NCBI GenBank assembly: GCA_020638795.1
Contig: JACKHW010000006.1
Location: 62,001 to 126,000 of the forward strand
Length of the DNA: 64,000 bases
DNA from: Planctomycetota bacterium
GTDB lineage: Bacteria > Planctomycetota > UBA1135 > GCA-002748355
Direction of reading: 5' to 3'
Part shown: in pieces, positions 62,805-64,000 of the stretch
Layout: each line of letters begins with the position of its first letter
Position numbering within the stretch: the first letter of the stretch is position 1
The notes under the pieces: model-generated
What the model was told of the DNA's origin: nothing
The model's database searches: none
What the model saw: the letters and a program-made list of their open reading frames with translations, nothing else
Made by a program: the position numbers and the translations under genes

Positions 62805-64000
62805 ATGGCTGCACTCGTCGCCGCTAGCGTCCTCCTCGCCTTCTTCCTCGGCTACCGCTTCTACGCGCGGTGGCTCGGGCGCCGCGTTTTCGGAACCGAA
62901 GCGGACGCTGATGGCGATGACACCGAGTTCGTGACGCCGGCCCACCGACTCGAAGACGGCATGGACTACGTGCCGACCACCAAGCACGTGTTGTTCGGGC
63001 ACCACTTCACGTCGATCGCCGGTGCCGCGCCGATCATCGGGCCGTGCATCGCGGCCTATTGGGGCTGGCTCCCGGCGCTGCTCTGGGTCGTGCTCGGCGC
63101 GATCTTCATGGGCGCGGTTCACGACTACGCCGCGTTGGTCGCGAGCGTACGCGAACGTGGTCGCACGATCGCCGACCTCACGAGCACCGTGCTCAGCAAA
63201 CGCGCGGGTGTGATGTTCTTGTGCTTCGTGCTCGTGTTGTCGTGGCTCGTGCTCGCGGTCTTCGCGATGGCGATCGCTCAGCTCTTCATCAGCACGCCGT
63301 CCTCCGTGCTTCCGATCAACATCGAGATCGTCGTCGCGATCGCGATCGGCTGGCTCATCTACAAGAAGAAGGTTCCGCCACTCGTTCCGTCGCTCGTTGC
63401 GCTCGTGACGCTCTACGTGTTCGTGTGGATCGGCACGAAAGCGCCACTTTCGTTCGCGGACCTCGGCATGAGCCGAGACAACGAGAAGTTGACTTGGCTC
63501 TTGTTGCTCTTCGCCTATTCCGTCGTCGCGAGCCTGTTGCCCGTCTGGACGCTCCTGCAGCCACGCGATTACATCAACAGTCATCAGCTCTTCGTCGGAC
63601 TCGCGTTGCTCTTCGGCGGCCTCTTCGTCGCCGCGCCAGCGTTCGATGCACCGGCGATTCGCACGGCATCGGACGGTGCTCCTGGCATCTTCCCATTGCT
63701 CTTCGTGACGATCGCGTGCGGTGCGATCAGCGGCTTCCACGGCCTGGTTGCCTCGGGCACGACGTCCAAACAGGTCGATCATCTGCGCGACACTCGTTTC
63801 ATCGGCTACGGCGCGATGCTCGGCGAAGGATGCCTCGCTCTCGCCGCCACGATGGCCGTGGTTGCCGGCCTCGGGCTTCTCGAGGACAAGTCCTGGCTGG
63901 CTTGCTATCACGACTTCGGCGTGGCGAGCAAGGGCGCGATCGGCAACTTCCGAGACGGAGGCGCGGCGCTCCTCTACGCGATCGGGATCCCGAGTGAACT
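62805..64000 (+). CDS. cstA: Carbon starvation protein CstA, 3' end missing
   Basis: First 398 residues of a CstA-family inner-membrane peptide/pyruvate transporter, running off the window. ATG 62805 gives AALVAASVLLAFFLGYRFYA, then TPAHRLEDGMDYVPTTKHV, the hallmark FGHHFTSIAGAAPIIGP, and LGAIFMGAVHDYAAL; further helices follow to the window end (AYSVVASLLPVWTLLQPRDY, ISGFHGLVASGTTSKQ). Family members import peptides or pyruvate during carbon starvation. A long hairpin occupies the leader (62615-62779), which may regulate expression. Confidence 0.95.
   Translation, partial: MAALVAASVLLAFFLGYRFYARWLGRRVFGTEADADGDDTEFVTPAHRLEDGMDYVPTTKHVLFGHHFTSIAGAAPIIGPCIAAYWGWLPALLWVVLGAIFMGAVHDYAALVASVRERGRTIADLTSTVLSKRAGVMFLCFVLVLSWLVLAVFAMAIAQLFISTPSSVLPINIEIVVAIAIGWLIYKKKVPPLVPSLVALVTLYVFVWIGTKAPLSFADLGMSRDNEKLTWLLLLFAYSVVASLLPVWTLLQPRDYINSHQLFVGLALLFGGLFVAAPAFDAPAIRTASDGAPGIFPLLFVTIACGAISGFHGLVASGTTSKQVDHLRDTRFIGYGAMLGEGCLALAATMAVVAGLGLLEDKSWLACYHDFGVASKGAIGNFRDGGAALLYAIGIPSE

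Noticed and set aside
62805..63997. A long plus-strand open frame (63044-63997) in another frame over the last kilobase
   Set aside because: It is Arg/His-rich shadow of the cstA frame, which carries all family motifs and stays open to the window end.

Overview
The window looks like a GC-rich, slow-growing planctomycete-type bacterium (Planctomycetota, probably one of the deep marine lineages). I infer this from the many HEAT- and TPR-repeat exported proteins, the lineage-type secreted proteins that share a Gly/Cys 'NCxLY' module, a true formylglycine-generating-enzyme homologue, weak Shine-Dalgarno signals, and genes packed with stop/start overlaps (ATGA, GTGA, TTGA). No rRNA, tRNA, insertion sequence, prophage or CRISPR array was seen. 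This is a chromosomal housekeeping-plus-secretome region.

The most important observation is that two genes are split by an in-frame TGA that is best read as selenocysteine (Sec). In the DsbD-like thiol:disulfide interchange protein (60058-62466, minus strand) the TGA sits exactly where the first Cys of the C-terminal thioredoxin CxxC motif should be, giving a U-M-N-C active site. In an exported protein (35887-37041, minus strand) a TGA follows a Cys, giving C-U-G-G, and the frame stays open for 47 further codons up to the neighbouring convergent gene. In both mRNAs a strong hairpin lies at almost the same distance after the UGA (apical loop starting 23 and 24 nt downstream, first loop base G), as expected for a bacterial SECIS element. 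The organism should therefore encode SelA, SelB, SelC and SelD elsewhere.

Layout. 1-7.4 kb: 3' part of an ArsM-like methyltransferase with a Cys-pair tail, a small secreted protein, a minus-strand group (HEAT protein, SDR, inorganic pyrophosphatase) and three exported proteins. 7.4-14.5 kb: folC and a coupled small gene, a Nudix hydrolase, a Na+/Ca2+ exchanger with a coupled class I amidotransferase, a DUF423 protein, a membrane protein and aroB. 14.5-22.3 kb: a minus-strand run comprising a secreted protein, a HEAT protein, gltX, an M1 aminopeptidase and a DUF6702-like protein. 22.3-28.2 kb: a TPR lipoprotein and a three-gene ABC exporter whose second permease is fused to a CPBP/CAAX protease. 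28.4-37 kb: a coiled-coil protein, GNAT, a DNA methyltransferase coupled to a PyrK-like protein, DUF445, a secreted protein, Nudix, a PDZ protein and Sec protein 1. 37-45 kb: M14 carboxypeptidase, [2Fe-2S] ferredoxin coupled to an FGE-like lipoprotein, a HEAT membrane protein, rsgA and a large Gly-rich secreted protein. 45-54 kb: an operon of a HADH-ECH fusion, a nitrilase-type amidase, nadE and a membrane protein, then rpmG and a tandem peptidase-like pair. 54-60 kb: a five-gene minus-strand operon with a fused E1 alpha/beta 2-oxoacid dehydrogenase and a FabD-like acyltransferase, then cysteine dioxygenase. 60-64 kb: Sec-DsbD, a long RNA-like hairpin, and the 5' part of cstA.

Links between genes. 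DsbD carries electrons from the cytoplasm to the periplasm, and the second Sec protein carries a signal peptide, so both Sec residues probably act in extracytoplasmic redox chemistry that could serve the large Cys-containing secretome seen here. Other groupings (NAD synthesis with beta-oxidation, E1 with an acyltransferase) are operon-level inferences only.
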